Source: Providencia manganoxydans
GTDB taxonomy: Bacteria > Pseudomonadota > Gammaproteobacteria > Enterobacterales > Enterobacteriaceae
Length of the DNA stretch: 64,000 nt
Assembly: GCF_016618195.1 (NCBI RefSeq)
Contig: NZ_CP067099.1
Coordinates: forward strand, 558,001-622,000
Direction of reading: 5' to 3'
The position numbers and the translations under genes are program-made. The number at the start of each line of letters is the position of its first letter. Positions within the stretch are counted from its first letter, which is position 1. Shown piece after piece: positions 26,995 to 35,935 of this stretch. Under the pieces are notes generated by a model that saw only the letters and a program-made list of their open reading frames with translations, was not told the origin of the DNA and ran no database searches.

Positions 26995-29900
26995 TCATAA
27001 TGCCTTCTCCTCATCTTCTTTCAATAGACGATCTGCTTCAGCAAGTTCATAGCGTCTAGGTGTTAATGCGGTTGCACTGTGGTTACGTGCCAATAGTGAA
27101 TAAATCGTAGGTAGAACAAACAGTGTGAACAGCGTGCCGACTAACATACCTGTTACAATTACTAGACCTAATCCAAAACGGCTATTGGCACCAGCACCTG
27201 TTGCAAATAGTAGTGGAACTAAGCCAATCACCATGGCTGCGGTGGTCATTAAGATTGGTCGTAAACGAATTTGCGCCGCTTTTAGAATAGCTTGGCGTCT
27301 ATCAAGACCTTCATGTGCTTGTAATTCATTCGCAAACTCCACCATTAAAATACCGTGCTTACTGATCAATCCGATCAGTGTCACTAACCCTATTTGGGTA
27401 TAGATATTGAGTGTGGCGTAGCCAAATGCGAGTGGGATCAGCGCGCCACAAATTGAAAGCGGGACTGTGATCAAAATAATTAAGGGATCCACTAAGCTTT
27501 CATACTGTGCAGCAAGAACCAGATAAATGATGATCAGCGCCGCCATAAACGCAAAGGCGAGGGTGTTTCCTTCTTGTTTATATTGGCGCGAATCTGATTG
27601 CCAGTCGTGACTGAAGCCTGCTGGTAATTCATTGGCGATATCATCTAAATAAGCGACTGCTTGACCTAAAGTGACTCCCGGAGCGGGGATAGCTTGGAAA
27701 ATAGCCGCATTTTGTTGATTAAATTGCGTCAATTTATTGGGCTCAATTTGCGTATTGATATCAACGACTGTTGAGAGCGGGATCATGCTGCCATCTTGGG
27801 CTTTAACATAGTGGCGAGAGAGCGCATCAGGTGTGAGGCGTTGGCTACGTACACTTTGTGGGATCACGTCATAAGAGCGTCCATCCATACCAAAGCGGTT
27901 AATGTAATTTTCCCCAACCAGCAATGTCAGCGACTCACCAATATCTTGCATACTAATTCCAAGGCTATTCGCTTTGGAACGGTTAATTTTGACTTCAACC
28001 ACAGGGTTGTTGTAATCGAGGTCACTATCAACCACCATAAATAAGCCACTTTCACGTGCTTGCTGCTTTATCTCTTCCATTGTTTTATACAGTACTGGAT
28101 AATCTTGTGGGCTCCTAAGTACCATCTGTATCGGTAAACCACCTGTAGAGCCAGGTAGAGCAGGTAATTGGAAAACAAAAATGCTATTACCTTCAACATC
28201 CCCGACCTTCCCCTGCAAGTCAGATTGTATGGCTGAGGCAGGCCGCTCACGTTCTTCCCATGAGGTTAAGTTAGTTCCCCCAAAACTGGCTGAAATACCA
28301 TCAGTACCATTAATGATCCAAGTACTTTCCGTTTCAGGTAACTCCATCATTACGTCGTGTAGCTTGCGAGAAAAACGTTCAACATACTCAAGATTGGCAT
28401 GTTGTGGTGATTTGATCGCAGTTAAAACGGCGGATTGGTCTTCAACTGGGGCGAGTTCACGGGGCGCTGATTGGTATAATACTGGCAAGCTAACAAACAC
28501 GGTAATCGCGACAATACCCGTGATCCAGCGATGCTTCAGTGAAAAATTCAACCCTTTTGTATAGTAGTGCGCAAGGAAATTAAAAAATCGTTCAGCCATG
28601 TGCGCCATACGGCCTTCATTCTGTTTTGAATTCAACATAAATGAACTCATTACTGGTGATAATGTTAAAGCAACAACACCAGAAACGATAACTGAACCGG
28701 CTAAGGTTAAAGCGAATTCTTTAAATAAAGCGCCTGTTAAGCCAGACATCAGACCAATAGGCGCATAAACAGCCGCTAAAGTAATCGTCATGGCAATAAC
28801 GGGGCCTGCAACTTCCCTAGCGCCAATTAATGCAGCGAGTACGGGGGATTTTCCCTCTTCAATATGACGGTGCACGTTCTCAACCACCACAATCGCATCA
28901 TCCACAACTAAGCCAATCGCTAATACCATGGCGAGCAAAGTGAGTAGATTGATACTGAAGCCAAATGCCATCATCAAGGCGGCAGCACCTAGCATGGATA
29001 ATGGGATAGCCAATATAGGAATAATCACACTGCGGATGGAACCTAGGCATAGATAAATAACTGCGATAACAATGAGTAATGCTTCGATAAGGGTGTGAAA
29101 GACCTGATCGATAGAAGCTTTGATAAAGCGCGACGTCTCAAATGCCATCTCAACTTTCACGTTAGGTGGCAGAGTTTTGATAATATCTGGCATTAACTGT
29201 TTCATGCCGTCAACAATCACTAACGGGTTTCCTGTTGGTGTTGCAAATAAGCCTAAATAAATAGCCGGTTCACCATTCATCAAACCACTCGTTTCAGTGG
29301 ATGCGGCTCCCAATTCAATTGTTCCTACATCACGTAAACGAACCAACCCGTTACCATCATTACGGATCACGAGGTCTTGGAATTCGGCCACATTGGTGAG
29401 GTCAGTATTCACATAGACGTTAGAAATAACATATTCGCCTTTCACCTTACCCGGGGCGGCTTGGTAGTTATTTTGTCTTACGGCTTGAGCGACATCTGCC
29501 GCTGATAGGCCTCTGCCTGCTAATTTATCGGCATCTAACCACAAGCGCATCGCGAGTTGCTGTCCACCGAATACTTGAACTTTTGCAACCCCATCTATGG
29601 ATGAATACATAGGTTCAACAACACGAGATAAATAATCGGTTAATGCAGGGATAGACAGTGTGGTACTGGAAAACCCAATATAAGCGACAGCCGTTGATTC
29701 GCCGGAAGAGAGTTCAATAACAGGATCATAAGCTTCTTTTGGTAACTTGTAGCGTACCTGATTAACCTTTGCCATGACTTGCGCAAGTGCTTGGGTTGAA
29801 TCACGATTGAGCTCCATTCTTACGGTGACTAAGCTACTACCTTGTACCGATGATGACGATAAATAATCCACGCCTTCAACCGATGAAACAGCTTGCGCAA

Positions 29901-30099
29901 TAGGTTGAGTCACAAAACCCTGCATAAGATTGGCTGATGCGCCGGGGTATTGGGTTGTGATAGTAATCGTGGAGCTTTCCAGTTGTGGATACTGGCGAAT
30001 AGGCAGCTTACTTAAGGCAAATAGCCCCATCAATACGATGAGTGAACTCACTACCAGTGCTAACACAGGGCGGCGAACAAAAATATCTGTAAATTTCAT
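26995..30099 (-). CDS. RND efflux pump inner-membrane subunit, MexI-like
   Basis: 1034-residue RND/HAE1 proton-driven pump. N-terminal MKFTDIFVRRPVLALVVSSL, YPGASANLMQGFVTQPIAQA and the paired aspartates in AIGLVVDDAIVVVENVHRHI (TM4 proton relay) are visible, as are the large periplasmic loops. By remembered sequence it is closest to MexI of the Pseudomonas MexGHI-OpmD system. The 10-base gap to the adaptor gene indicates one operon. No outer-membrane channel gene follows, so it presumably uses TolC. Upstream SoxR control suggests redox-cycling or aromatic substrates. Confidence 0.88.
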   Translation of the reverse strand: MKFTDIFVRRPVLALVVSSLIVLMGLFALSKLPIRQYPQLESSTITITTQYPGASANLMQGFVTQPIAQAVSSVEGVDYLSSSSVQGSSLVTVRMELNRDSTQALAQVMAKVNQVRYKLPKEAYDPVIELSSGESTAVAYIGFSSTTLSIPALTDYLSRVVEPMYSSIDGVAKVQVFGGQQLAMRLWLDADKLAGRGLSAADVAQAVRQNNYQAAPGKVKGEYVISNVYVNTDLTNVAEFQDLVIRNDGNGLVRLRDVGTIELGAASTETSGLMNGEPAIYLGLFATPTGNPLVIVDGMKQLMPDIIKTLPPNVKVEMAFETSRFIKASIDQVFHTLIEALLIVIAVIYLCLGSIRSVIIPILAIPLSMLGAAALMMAFGFSINLLTLLAMVLAIGLVVDDAIVVVENVHRHIEEGKSPVLAALIGAREVAGPVIAMTITLAAVYAPIGLMSGLTGALFKEFALTLAGSVIVSGVVALTLSPVMSSFMLNSKQNEGRMAHMAERFFNFLAHYYTKGLNFSLKHRWITGIVAITVFVSLPVLYQSAPRELAPVEDQSAVLTAIKSPQHANLEYVERFSRKLHDVMMELPETESTWIINGTDGISASFGGTNLTSWEERERPASAIQSDLQGKVGDVEGNSIFVFQLPALPGSTGGLPIQMVLRSPQDYPVLYKTMEEIKQQARESGLFMVVDSDLDYNNPVVEVKINRSKANSLGISMQDIGESLTLLVGENYINRFGMDGRSYDVIPQSVRSQRLTPDALSRHYVKAQDGSMIPLSTVVDINTQIEPNKLTQFNQQNAAIFQAIPAPGVTLGQAVAYLDDIANELPAGFSHDWQSDSRQYKQEGNTLAFAFMAALIIIYLVLAAQYESLVDPLIILITVPLSICGALIPLAFGYATLNIYTQIGLVTLIGLISKHGILMVEFANELQAHEGLDRRQAILKAAQIRLRPILMTTAAMVIGLVPLLFATGAGANSRFGLGLVIVTGMLVGTLFTLFVLPTIYSLLARNHSATALTPRRYELAEADRLLKEDEEKAL

Positions 30100-30108
30100 T
30101 GCGCCTCC

Positions 30109-31218
30109 TTAGGAGCCTTGATGAGGATTAACCGGTGTTTCAGTTAACGTATCTTGTGCGACTGGGGTAATTGCGGAGCCATTATTAAGGCGCAATTGTC
30201 CAGAGGTAACGACCTTATCTTCCGCCTTCAAGCCTTGTTCAATCTCAATTTTTCCATTCCAACGCTGACCTGTTTTCACTGACACTTGTTTGACGGTCAT
30301 TGCATCGTTATTGCCTTCTACCACGAATACCGTATCGCCATAAGCGGTATAGGTGACGGCGGTTTCAGGTATTGTCAGAACTTGGCTGGCAGCTTGGCGT
30401 ACCACATTAACATTGGCATACATACCTGCTTTTAACGCTCCATCACTATTTTCAAGGGTGGCTTGCAATTGTATGGTGCGCGACTTGCCGACGAGAGGAT
30501 CGATAGCACTGATGCGTGCTGGAAAGGTTTTTTCTGGGTAGGCGTCAACATGAATATCAACAATTTGCTCGATATGCAATTCGGGAGACGCTTGTTCATC
30601 AAGGGAAAAATTGAGTTTCAATGTCTTAGTATCAACTAAACTGGCAATTGCCTCACCGGGACTCAGGTATTGTCCTTCATGTACTTGACGAATACCTATA
30701 GTGCCATCAAAAGGGGCACGAATGGCTTTTTGCGCAATCAACGCTTGAGTCTGACGGATCAGCCCTTGGGCAATATCACGTTCTGCTAGAGTGCTATCAA
30801 CTTGTGCTTGCGCAACTAAATTTTTAGCTGCTAACGTTTGAGTTCGATTATAGAGACGTGCAGCATTGCGCAACTGTGCTTGATAACGAGCTAAATCAGC
30901 TTGTTCAACAGCATCATTAAGTTGGACTAACAATTGGCCTTTTTTGACTTGCTGCCCAGATTCAAAATCAATTTTGGTGATACGTCCGCTAGTTTCTGCG
31001 GCAACAAAGACTTGGCTGCCTGCTTCTAGCTCACCTACACCATAAAATGTACGCGGCGCACTGTCTTGAGTAACAGGTGCTAAGGCGACTTTTACTGGCG
31101 GATATTGATATGCAGCTTGTTGTTTTTCACCATCTTGTGCGTAAGAAGTGTAAACAGCTATACCTCCACCAGCAGCGATGATCAGCGCACCTAATGTAAT
31201 AAGGGTGGTTTTATTCAT
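30109..31218 (-). CDS. RND periplasmic adaptor, MexH-like
   Basis: 369 residues. Membrane-fusion protein with an uncleaved N-terminal anchor (LITLGALIIAAGGGIAVYTS), a lipoyl domain split by a short helical hairpin (RITKIDFESGQQVKKGQLLV and IRAPFDGTIGIRQVHEGQYL), then beta-barrel and membrane-proximal domains. No lipobox cysteine. It links the MexI-like pump to an outer-membrane channel. It lies between the DoxX-like and pump genes with 9-base gaps, the mexGHI order. Confidence 0.85.
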   Translation of the reverse strand: MNKTTLITLGALIIAAGGGIAVYTSYAQDGEKQQAAYQYPPVKVALAPVTQDSAPRTFYGVGELEAGSQVFVAAETSGRITKIDFESGQQVKKGQLLVQLNDAVEQADLARYQAQLRNAARLYNRTQTLAAKNLVAQAQVDSTLAERDIAQGLIRQTQALIAQKAIRAPFDGTIGIRQVHEGQYLSPGEAIASLVDTKTLKLNFSLDEQASPELHIEQIVDIHVDAYPEKTFPARISAIDPLVGKSRTIQLQATLENSDGALKAGMYANVNVVRQAASQVLTIPETAVTYTAYGDTVFVVEGNNDAMTVKQVSVKTGQRWNGKIEIEQGLKAEDKVVTSGQLRLNNGSAITPVAQDTLTETPVNPHQGS

Positions 31219-31227
31219 TATTAGTAC

Positions 31228-31659
31228 CTACTTTTTCTGTGCTTTAACAGCGTAATAAAGATCACGGAAATGCCCTGCAATGGCGAGAGCCATGAGTCCA
31301 CCGATAACGGAGACATGTTCAATAGCCCAAAACAGGGCAATTTGGGCTTCTGGGCCACTGTAAAGCCAAAATGTATGAACAATAATGATGGTAAGAAATA
31401 GAAAAACAGCGAGAGCTCCAGTAGCAAGCCACAGTAGGCGATTAAGCAGTACTAAAATTGAGCTGGCTAACATGACAAATGCAGATGCAATCGCAAAAAA
31501 CCAATCTGGGTGTAAACCCGCAGCCCGCATTTCTATCAGGCTGTTTTGGTAATCAAAAATTTTTGCTAAACCTGACGAAATAAATAAAACCAGTAACAAT
31601 AATCGAGCGATAAACCATAGTGTGTTGCTCTCTAAAATTCTGGCAATGATCAACGGCAT
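31228..31659 (-). CDS. DoxX-family membrane protein, MexG-like
   Basis: 143 residues with four predicted membrane segments (FIARLLLLVLFISSGLAKIF, FFAIASAFVMLASSILVLL, LATGALAVFLFLTIIIVHTF, VIGGLMALAIAGHF). DoxX-like proteins precede the pump genes in mexGHI-opmD, and MexG is reported to bind redox-active ligands. It is first in the operon here, directly behind a SoxR-type promoter. The exact role is unknown. Confidence 0.8.
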   Translation of the reverse strand: MPLIIARILESNTLWFIARLLLLVLFISSGLAKIFDYQNSLIEMRAAGLHPDWFFAIASAFVMLASSILVLLNRLLWLATGALAVFLFLTIIIVHTFWLYSGPEAQIALFWAIEHVSVIGGLMALAIAGHFRDLYYAVKAQKK

Positions 31660-31773
31660 AGCCCATCCCCTTTAAAAATTAAGTTAGCCTGCATGACATT
31701 TAATAAGCGCTGTCACCACCTCATGCAGGAAAATAATGTGGAATAAACTGAATTGACAAACTCAGAGGCTGGC

Positions 31774-31804
31774 ACTATAAAACCTTAAGTTAAGTTGAGG
31801 TCAA
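31774..31804 (-). promoter_or_regulatory. SoxR-type promoter of the mexGHI-like operon
   Basis: On the minus strand TTGACC (-35, 31799-31804) and TATAGT (-10, 31774-31779) are separated by 19 bases, the stretched spacing used by MerR-family activators. The spacer contains the near-palindrome ACCTTAAGTTAAGTTGAGGT (31782-31801, plus-strand reading), which closely matches the known SoxR box. The adjacent divergent gene encodes SoxR. Confidence 0.85.
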
Positions 31805-31820
31805 GTGTAGGTGGTTAAAA

Positions 31821-32318
31821 ATGGTAGAGAAAGACACAAAAGCGACAAAAAGACGTGGCAGTGGCGAAATAAAGATTGATTATACAAGGGCATTAACGGT
31901 TGGTGAGGTTGCGAAACGCTCGGGTGTACCTGTTTCAACGGTGCATTTTTACGAATCAAAAGGGCTCATTCAAAGTACCAGAACACAAGGTAATCAGCGG
32001 CGTTTTCCGTCGGTCGTTTTGCGTTATATTGCCATTATCAAAGTGGCGCAAAGTACGGGGATCCCACTAAAAGAAATTCAAGATGCATTAGGTAAATTTC
32101 CCGCTAATAGCAAATTAACGTCAGAGCAATGGAAGGAAATGTCGACACAATGGAAAGTCTCTTTAGATAAACGAATTCGTCAGTTAACGCGTTTGCGAAA
32201 TGAGCTGGATCACTGTATTGGCTGTGGTTGCTTATCATTGAGTGACTGTCCATTACGCAACCCTGATGATGTTTTAGGACGAAAGGGACCCGGTGCTCGT
32301 ATTTTGGAACGACCCTAG
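31821..32318 (+). CDS. soxR: Redox-sensitive activator SoxR
   Basis: 165-residue MerR-family regulator. [23 protein letters not shown] at residues 26-45, dimerisation helix, then the [2Fe-2S] ligands Cys132, Cys135, Cys137 and Cys143 ([12 protein letters not shown]). Oxidation of the cluster by redox-cycling compounds activates target promoters. The N-terminus is about 15 residues longer than E. coli SoxR. It is divergent from the mexGHI-like operon and shares the SoxR box with it. No soxS lies near, so it acts directly on a pump operon, as in Pseudomonas. Confidence 0.93.
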   Translation: MVEKDTKATKRRGSGEIKIDYTRALTVGEVAKRSGVPVSTVHFYESKGLIQSTRTQGNQRRFPSVVLRYIAIIKVAQSTGIPLKEIQDALGKFPANSKLTSEQWKEMSTQWKVSLDKRIRQLTRLRNELDHCIGCGCLSLSDCPLRNPDDVLGRKGPGARILERP

Positions 32319-32345
32319 TTTTAGATTACACCCTTCTAATATCTT

Positions 32346-32372
32346 AGCGAGCCTTTCGAGTCTCGCTTTTTA
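32346..32372 (+). terminator. Terminator of soxR
   Basis: AGCGAG, ten-base loop, CTCGCT followed by TTTTT. The remainder of the gap to 32684 is AT-rich; ACAAT and CAATAAAA motifs recur, and nothing else is seen. Confidence 0.75.
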
Positions 32373-32684
32373 ATGGCTCTATTTCTGTTCTTTCGGTTAA
32401 TACTGACTCGCTCTCTCTGATTTTTCGATATTTGAATAGCATTTTTTTGCTGTTATGCCGAATTGCGCACCATTTCTATTGAAACTCATCAAGATCATCT
32501 TAGCAAAATCCCGCAGGCTATAATCTGAAACAAAAATGTAACAATAATTTCACAATAAAAGTAAATGAGTTATTGTCAGCAACAATCAATGCAATAAAAA
32601 CACAACAAAAACAATCAGGCAGTGAGTATTTCTCGATCGCTAAGACGGTTGTTACGAAGAACAATAAACAAAAGAGAGGCGAGT

Positions 32685-33476
32685 ATGGATTATCGTATTT
32701 TTTTACAGGCGGCTCAGATTGCGGCGGATAGAGCTCGTTACATTCTGACTGAGCATCGAAAAAATAAGCTTTACGAACATATTTATTTTGATACTAAAGA
32801 TGACGAAAGCCCAGTAACTGAGATCGACCAGTACGTTGAGCGGGAAATTCGTCAAATCATTGAAACATTTCATCCAGATCATAATATTTTAGGTGAAGAG
32901 TACGGTTTTCAGTTAGGGGGATCTGAATTTACATGGGTAATTGATCCAATTGATGGTACTCGGCAATTTATTGCGGGGATCCCGATTTACGGTACTTTAA
33001 TTTCGCTTTGCCACCATGGTGTGCCTGTTCTGGGGATCATCGAACACCCCGCGGTTTTAGAACGTTGGATTGGTATAAAAGGTCATCCTTCAACGTTAAA
33101 TGGTCTACCAATTGAAACGCGCAAATGTACTCAATTAGAGCTTGCTCTGATGTCTTCCAGTAATACTGAACCTGTCCTACCTGAACATCGTGCTGGTTAT
33201 GAACACATCATTCCTAAAACTAAGTGGCGCGTCTATGGCGCAGCTTGTTACTCCTATGCTTGTCTCGCAACCGGACGTATCGATTTAAGTATTGATAGCG
33301 GGGGGATGAGAGAGGTGGATTATTGCGCACTGGTACCTGTTATCGAAGGTGCGGGCGGAAAAATTACGGATTGGGAAGGCAAACCTTTAACTATGCATTC
33401 AGGTAAAACTGTTGTTGCAGCAGGGACGCCTGAACTCCATCAACAAGCCTTAGATGTATTGCATCAATACAAATAA
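32685..33476 (+). CDS. Inositol-monophosphatase-family sugar/histidinol phosphatase
   Basis: 263 residues from ATG 32685, supported by GAGAGG upstream; a frame opening at 32622 lacks a ribosome site. Metal-binding motifs of the IMPase fold are present: Glu71/Glu72 in LGEEYG, Asp87 and Asp90 in WVIDPIDGTRQF, and a later Asp in REVDYCALVPVIEGAGG. The GIPIYGTLISL segment is closer to HisN-type histidinol phosphatases than to SuhB. It shares an operon (37-base gap) with a UhpC/PgtP-like transporter, so a transported phosphate ester is the likely substrate. Confidence 0.8.
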   Translation: MDYRIFLQAAQIAADRARYILTEHRKNKLYEHIYFDTKDDESPVTEIDQYVEREIRQIIETFHPDHNILGEEYGFQLGGSEFTWVIDPIDGTRQFIAGIPIYGTLISLCHHGVPVLGIIEHPAVLERWIGIKGHPSTLNGLPIETRKCTQLELALMSSSNTEPVLPEHRAGYEHIIPKTKWRVYGAACYSYACLATGRIDLSIDSGGMREVDYCALVPVIEGAGGKITDWEGKPLTMHSGKTVVAAGTPELHQQALDVLHQYK

Positions 33477-33513
33477 CACTCAAAAAATAAAAATTATTAT
33501 TAAGGAGAATGTT

Positions 33514-34821
33514 ATGTTTCGATGGATCAAAACATTGCCTGACCAAGAGCCGATAACCGATAAAAAAGAGATTGATGACTTGTACCGCTATTGGCGCATT
33601 CACATTATGATCGCGCTATATGCAGGATATGCCACATACTATTTTACGCGTAAGAGCTTTAATTACGTGATGCCAGAAATGATCAAGGATCTGGGAATTA
33701 GTATTTCTGATGTTGGTATTCTAACCACTGCATTCTATTTAGTTTATGGTGTATCGCGTTTTGCTTCGGGTATTATGAGTGATGCATCAAACCCTCGTTT
33801 TTTCATGGGGGTTGGCCTAATCATTACTGGTTTTATTAATATCTTTTTTGGCATGAGTTCAAGTTTGTGGTTATTTGCCTTCTTTTGGATATTAAATGCT
33901 TTTTTCCAAGGTTGGGGATGGCCGCCATGCTCTAAATCATTAACTTCATGGTATTCACGTAATGAGCGTGGCCTGTGGTGGTCTATTTGTAATACCTCAC
34001 ATAACGTGGGTGGGGCGATTATTCCATTATTAGCAGGTGGTTTGGCGGTACATTATGGTTGGCGCTATGGTATGTATATTCCAGGGGTAATAGCCATTGT
34101 GATCGGACTATTTGTTTGCTTACGCTTACGTGATAAGCCATCTACGATGGGGCTACCCACAGTTGGGCATTGGCGTAATGACCAACTCGAATTACAACAA
34201 GAAGCTTCTAGCCGGAAATTAAAACTTTGGCCGATATTAGTACAATATATTTTTACCAATAAATATGTTTGGTTATTAGCGGCTTCCTATATTCTTGTTT
34301 ACATTGTGCGTATTGGATTAAATGATTGGACTAATTTATATTTAGTTGAAGAATATGGATATGATTTGATTAAGGCGAACTCTGCACTTTCTTTCTTAGA
34401 AATTGGAGGGTTTATTGGCACCTTAGTTGCAGGCTGGGGATCGGATTTTTTCTTTAAAGGAAATCGAACGCCAATGAACATCATTTTTATGATTGGCATT
34501 GGTGTTGTTGCTGCTTTCTTATGGCTATTTCCTGAAATGGGCTATTTGTTGATATCCGTATGCTTCTTCTTTGTTGGATTCTTTATTTTTGGTCCACAAA
34601 TGTTGATTGGTATGGCCGCCGCGGAAGCCTCCCATAAAGATTCAGCTGGAGCGGCAACAGGGTTTGTTGGGTTATTTGGCTATTTAGGGGCGGCATTAGC
34701 GGGCTATCCATTGGCTAAGATCATTGAGAGCACAGGCTGGAATGGCTTCTTTATGGCCATGATCATGGCAACCTTGTTATCGGCTGCATTATTATTACCA
34801 TTATTAATTAAAAAGAAATAA
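33514..34821 (+). CDS. UhpC/PgtP-like organophosphate transporter or sensor (MFS)
   Basis: 435 residues from ATG 33514, which has AAGGAG upstream. Organophosphate:Pi antiporter family, 12 membrane segments. It is very like E. coli UhpC by memory: YRYWRIHIMIALYAGYATYYF, FTRKSFNYVMPEM, FQGWGWPPC, GPQMLIGMAAAEASHKDSAG. UhpC is a sensor for glucose 6-phosphate, but no uhpAB or uhpT lies nearby, so transport of a phosphorylated compound for the adjoining phosphatase seems more likely. Confidence 0.82.
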   Translation: MFRWIKTLPDQEPITDKKEIDDLYRYWRIHIMIALYAGYATYYFTRKSFNYVMPEMIKDLGISISDVGILTTAFYLVYGVSRFASGIMSDASNPRFFMGVGLIITGFINIFFGMSSSLWLFAFFWILNAFFQGWGWPPCSKSLTSWYSRNERGLWWSICNTSHNVGGAIIPLLAGGLAVHYGWRYGMYIPGVIAIVIGLFVCLRLRDKPSTMGLPTVGHWRNDQLELQQEASSRKLKLWPILVQYIFTNKYVWLLAASYILVYIVRIGLNDWTNLYLVEEYGYDLIKANSALSFLEIGGFIGTLVAGWGSDFFFKGNRTPMNIIFMIGIGVVAAFLWLFPEMGYLLISVCFFFVGFFIFGPQMLIGMAAAEASHKDSAGAATGFVGLFGYLGAALAGYPLAKIIESTGWNGFFMAMIMATLLSAALLLPLLIKKK

Positions 34822-34836
34822 ATTAAGCTCCTCATT

Positions 34837-34875
34837 AAGAGCACTATTGTTAATGGCAATGGTGCTCTTTTTTTG
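34837..34875 (+). terminator. Terminator of the phosphatase-transporter operon
   Basis: AAGAGCAC-TATTG and CAAT-GGTGCTCTT form an interrupted stem followed by TTTTTTT. Confidence 0.85.
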
Positions 34876-34916
34876 ATGGTCGCCATTTCCCTTCATCAAT
34901 CACAGTTTTCGTAAAT

Positions 34917-34952
34917 TGGATATCCAGTGCTTAAATTGGATATTTATCCAAT
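34917..34952 (+). promoter_or_regulatory. Palindromic elements before the first catabolic operon
   Basis: TGGATATCCA (34917-34926) and ATTGGATATTTATCCAAT (34935-34952) are two symmetric TTGGATA/TATCCA elements 18 bases apart, about 150 bases before the SDR gene. TATCCA also begins each of the AraC-type direct repeats before the second operon, so a shared regulator is possible. Confidence 0.45.
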
Positions 34953-35104
34953 AATATCATCGTTTTAAATCTAAAATTATCGCGCTGTATGGATAATCAT
35001 TGCATACAGCGGCTACAGCTTTTTCTCTTTTTTACGTAATCATGCCTCATGTTAATTAATTGTGAATTTATTGTGAGCGAATGAGCGCAAAGAGGGCACA
35101 GCAA

Positions 35105-35890
35105 ATGAAAGGTTTGAATAGCAAAATAGCCATTGTCACGGGTGGTGCAACTAAGATCGGGGCGACTGTTGCCAAAGTATTGAGTTCTTATGGTGTTAAG
35201 GTCACGATTTTTGATATTGACCAAACCAATGGTGAAAAAGTTGCTCAATCAGAGCCAAATATTGATTTTTTGGCTGTTGATATTACTGATGATCAGCAGC
35301 TGAAATTGGGAATTGATCGTGTTGCACAAAAATACGGTCAACTGGATTTTTTAGTCAATCTGGCCGCAACTTATCTTGATGAAGGCCAGTCATCCACAAG
35401 ACAGGATTGGCTCACCGCTTTAAATATTAATGTTGTGAGTGCAGTCATGGCGGCACAATTCGCTCAACCTCATTTTGTACAAGCAGGTAAAGGGGCGATT
35501 GTTAACTTTACCAGTATCTCTTCTTCCGTCGCACAAACAGGACGTTGGCTCTACCCTGCCTCCAAAGCCACCATGCTCGAAGTGACTCGCAGCCAAGCGA
35601 TGGATTATGCGGCAGATGGTATTCGAGTGAATTCAGTTTCTCCCGGTTGGACATGGTCTCGTGTGATGGATGAAATCACTGGGGGCGATCGTCAAAAAAC
35701 AGACCGCGTTGCTGCCGATTATCACTTACTAAAACGTGTAGGTGATCCTGAAGAGGTCGCTCAAGTGGTGGCTTTCTTATTGTCTGACCTTGCCAGTTTT
35801 GTCACTGGTGCTGATTACGCGGTTGATGGTGGTTACTCCACTATGGGCCCAGAACAAGCCAAACCCGCAATTCCACGTCTTGCTGAGTAA
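35105..35890 (+). CDS. Short-chain dehydrogenase/reductase of the indole-type operon
   Basis: 261 residues from ATG 35105 (GAGGG nine bases before it); an ATG at 35081 would add eight residues. Classical SDR: cofactor loop TGGATKIGA, Asp at the end of strand 2 (FDID) indicating NAD+, NLAATY for the NNAG motif, catalytic serine in TSISSS and YPASK for the Tyr-Lys pair. In indole-oxidising operons such as iif an SDR oxidises the dihydrodiol made by the monooxygenase. It is first in a six-gene operon with a StyA-like monooxygenase, which supports that role. Confidence 0.82.
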   Translation: MKGLNSKIAIVTGGATKIGATVAKVLSSYGVKVTIFDIDQTNGEKVAQSEPNIDFLAVDITDDQQLKLGIDRVAQKYGQLDFLVNLAATYLDEGQSSTRQDWLTALNINVVSAVMAAQFAQPHFVQAGKGAIVNFTSISSSVAQTGRWLYPASKATMLEVTRSQAMDYAADGIRVNSVSPGWTWSRVMDEITGGDRQKTDRVAADYHLLKRVGDPEEVAQVVAFLLSDLASFVTGADYAVDGGYSTMGPEQAKPAIPRLAE

Positions 35891-35935
35891 CCCTCGGTAG
35901 CCTTCATTTTGTAAAACAGTATTGAGGAAATAACT

